Assembly (NCBI GenBank): GCA_016744555.1
Contig: JADGED010000158.1
Location: 1 to 5,810 of the forward strand
Direction: 5' to 3'
Origin: Desulfuromonadaceae bacterium
Lineage (GTDB): Bacteria > Desulfobacterota > Desulfuromonadia > Desulfuromonadales > Geopsychrobacteraceae
DNA: 5,810 bases
Part shown: piece after piece, positions 4,885-5,810 of the stretch
Position numbering within the stretch: position 1 is the first letter of the stretch
Layout: the number at the start of each line of letters is the position of its first letter
Program-made: the position numbers and the translations under genes
The notes under the pieces: model-generated
Database searches by the model: none
Seen by the model: the letters and a program-made list of their open reading frames with translations, nothing else
What the model was told of the DNA's origin: nothing

Positions 4885-5810
4885 ATGGAAATTAGAGCAG
4901 AAGAAATCAGTGCAATAATCAAGAAGCAGATCGAAGACTTCGGAACAGAAGTTGAGGTCAGCGAAACCGGAACGATCATCTCGGTAGGTGATGGTATCGC
5001 TCGTATTCATGGTTTGGACAAAGCAATGTCTGGTGAGTTGCTTGAATTCCCTGGTGGCACCATGGGAATGGTTCTTAACCTTGAGGAAGACAACGTCGGT
5101 GCTGCTATCCTTGGTGATTCAGAGCACATTAAAGAAGGTGACCTTGTTAAGCGGACCGAAGCGATCGTTCAGGTTCCAGTTGGTGAGGCACTAATCGGTC
5201 GTGTTGTTAACGGAATTGGTATCCCAATTGATGGTAAGGGCGACATCGTAACTGACACTTATAGTCAGGTTGAGATTAAAGCACCTGGTATCGTTGAGCG
5301 GAAGTCAGTTCATGAGCCAATGCAGACTGGTCTTAAAGCTATCGATGCAATGGTTCCAATCGGTCGTGGTCAACGGGAGCTTATTATTGGTGACCGTCAA
5401 ACCGGTAAAACTGCAGTTGCAATCGATACCATCATTAACCAAAAAGGTAATGGTGTTGTTTGTATCTATGTTGCTATCGGTCAGAAACGTTCAACCGTTG
5501 CTCAGGTAGTTGCGAAGCTACGCCAGCATGGCGCAATGGATTACACCATTGTTGTTGCCGCTTCTGCTTCTGATCCTGCTCCACTACAGTTTATTTCGCC
5601 ATACACTGGTGTCACCATGGGCGAGTTCTTCCGCGATAGCGGCAAGCACGGTCTGATCATTTATGATGATCTCTCTAAGCAAGCAGTTGCTTATCGTCAG
5701 TTGTCATTGTTGCTTCGTCGTCCACCAGGCCGTGAAGCATTCCCTGGTGACGTTTTCTATCTACATAGTCGTTTGCTTGAGCGTGCATGTAAACTAAGTG
5801 ATGTTGAAGG
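4885..5810 (+). CDS. atpA: F1Fo ATP synthase subunit alpha, N-terminal part
   Basis: The first 308 codons plus two bases are present; the gene continues past the right edge (the family has about 500-510 residues). Alpha alternates with beta in the F1 hexamer and carries the non-catalytic nucleotide sites. The N-terminal MEIRAEEISAIIKKQIEDF helix binds delta. A beta-barrel domain follows (about 26-95, TGTIISVGDGIARIHGL). The Walker A motif GDRQTGKT is at 169-176, the same numbering as E. coli alpha. The Walker B strand is GLIIYDD (256-262), followed by LSKQAVAYRQLSLLLRRPPGREAFPGDVF in the expected order. The arginine finger lies beyond the window. The ATG at 4885 gives the standard N terminus; AAAGGGG at 4866-4872 is the best ribosome site, with a rather long 12-base spacing. 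Codon use is strongly biased (one ATA among 32 isoleucines), as for a highly expressed gene. Confidence 0.97.
   Translation, partial: MEIRAEEISAIIKKQIEDFGTEVEVSETGTIISVGDGIARIHGLDKAMSGELLEFPGGTMGMVLNLEEDNVGAAILGDSEHIKEGDLVKRTEAIVQVPVGEALIGRVVNGIGIPIDGKGDIVTDTYSQVEIKAPGIVERKSVHEPMQTGLKAIDAMVPIGRGQRELIIGDRQTGKTAVAIDTIINQKGNGVVCIYVAIGQKRSTVAQVVAKLRQHGAMDYTIVVAASASDPAPLQFISPYTGVTMGEFFRDSGKHGLIIYDDLSKQAVAYRQLSLLLRRPPGREAFPGDVFYLHSRLLERACKLSDVE

Noticed and set aside
4988..5509. Two short + strand frames overlapping atpA
   Set aside because: They lie in another frame of a clearly conserved AtpA coding sequence and show no family resemblance.

Overview
The window is a stretch of ordinary bacterial housekeeping chromosome, coding almost end to end on the + strand. 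In order it holds the 3' end of mnmG, then rsmG, parA, parB, a bactofilin gene, and the first four genes of an F1Fo ATP synthase operon (b', b, delta, alpha). The alpha gene runs off the right edge. I found no tRNA, rRNA, insertion sequence, CRISPR array or prophage remnant. The order mnmG-rsmG-parA-parB-bactofilin-atpX-atpF-atpH-atpA, with paired b' and b subunits and a signal-peptide-like N terminus on b, resembles the Desulfuromonadales/Geobacter branch of the former Deltaproteobacteria. The base composition looks AT-rich (I did not count it), so a lower-GC, perhaps marine, member of that group fits better than a typical high-GC Geobacter. The taxonomic call is inference from gene order and protein style, not a database match.

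Layout. Bases 1-208 encode the C-terminal tail of MnmG (tRNA wobble-uridine modification). rsmG (198-845, 16S rRNA G527 methyltransferase) overlaps it by 11 bases. A 121-base gap (846-966) carries a 9-bp inverted repeat, a DnaA-box-like 9-mer and a strong ribosome binding site. parA (967-1737) and parB (1730-2590) overlap by 8 bases and form a chromosome segregation pair. A short 41-base gap leads to the bactofilin gene (2632-3060). The largest non-coding stretch (3061-3298, 238 bases) separates the segregation/cytoskeleton group from the energy operon. It holds a consensus -35 hexamer, several small inverted repeats and a clear Shine-Dalgarno before atpX. The atp genes then follow tightly: atpX 3299-3727 (GTG start), atpF 3749-4336, atpH 4333-4875 (TTG start, 4-base overlap), atpA from 4885.

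How the genes work together. MnmG and RsmG act on the translation machinery and classically lie near the replication origin. ParA and ParB partition the origin region, and the neighbouring bactofilin is a cytoskeletal polymer that in Myxococcus is known to position ParABS components. The atp genes encode the peripheral stalk (b, b', delta) and the catalytic-head alpha subunit. The Fo subunits a and c are not upstream of b', so they must be encoded elsewhere, which is the usual split arrangement in this lineage. Codon use shifts from ATA/AGR-rich in rsmG to strongly biased in atpA, consistent with high expression of the ATP synthase. I see no convincing novel system. The observations most worth checking are the structured gaps before parA and atpX, and a shared 14-base word between mnmG and the atp leader.
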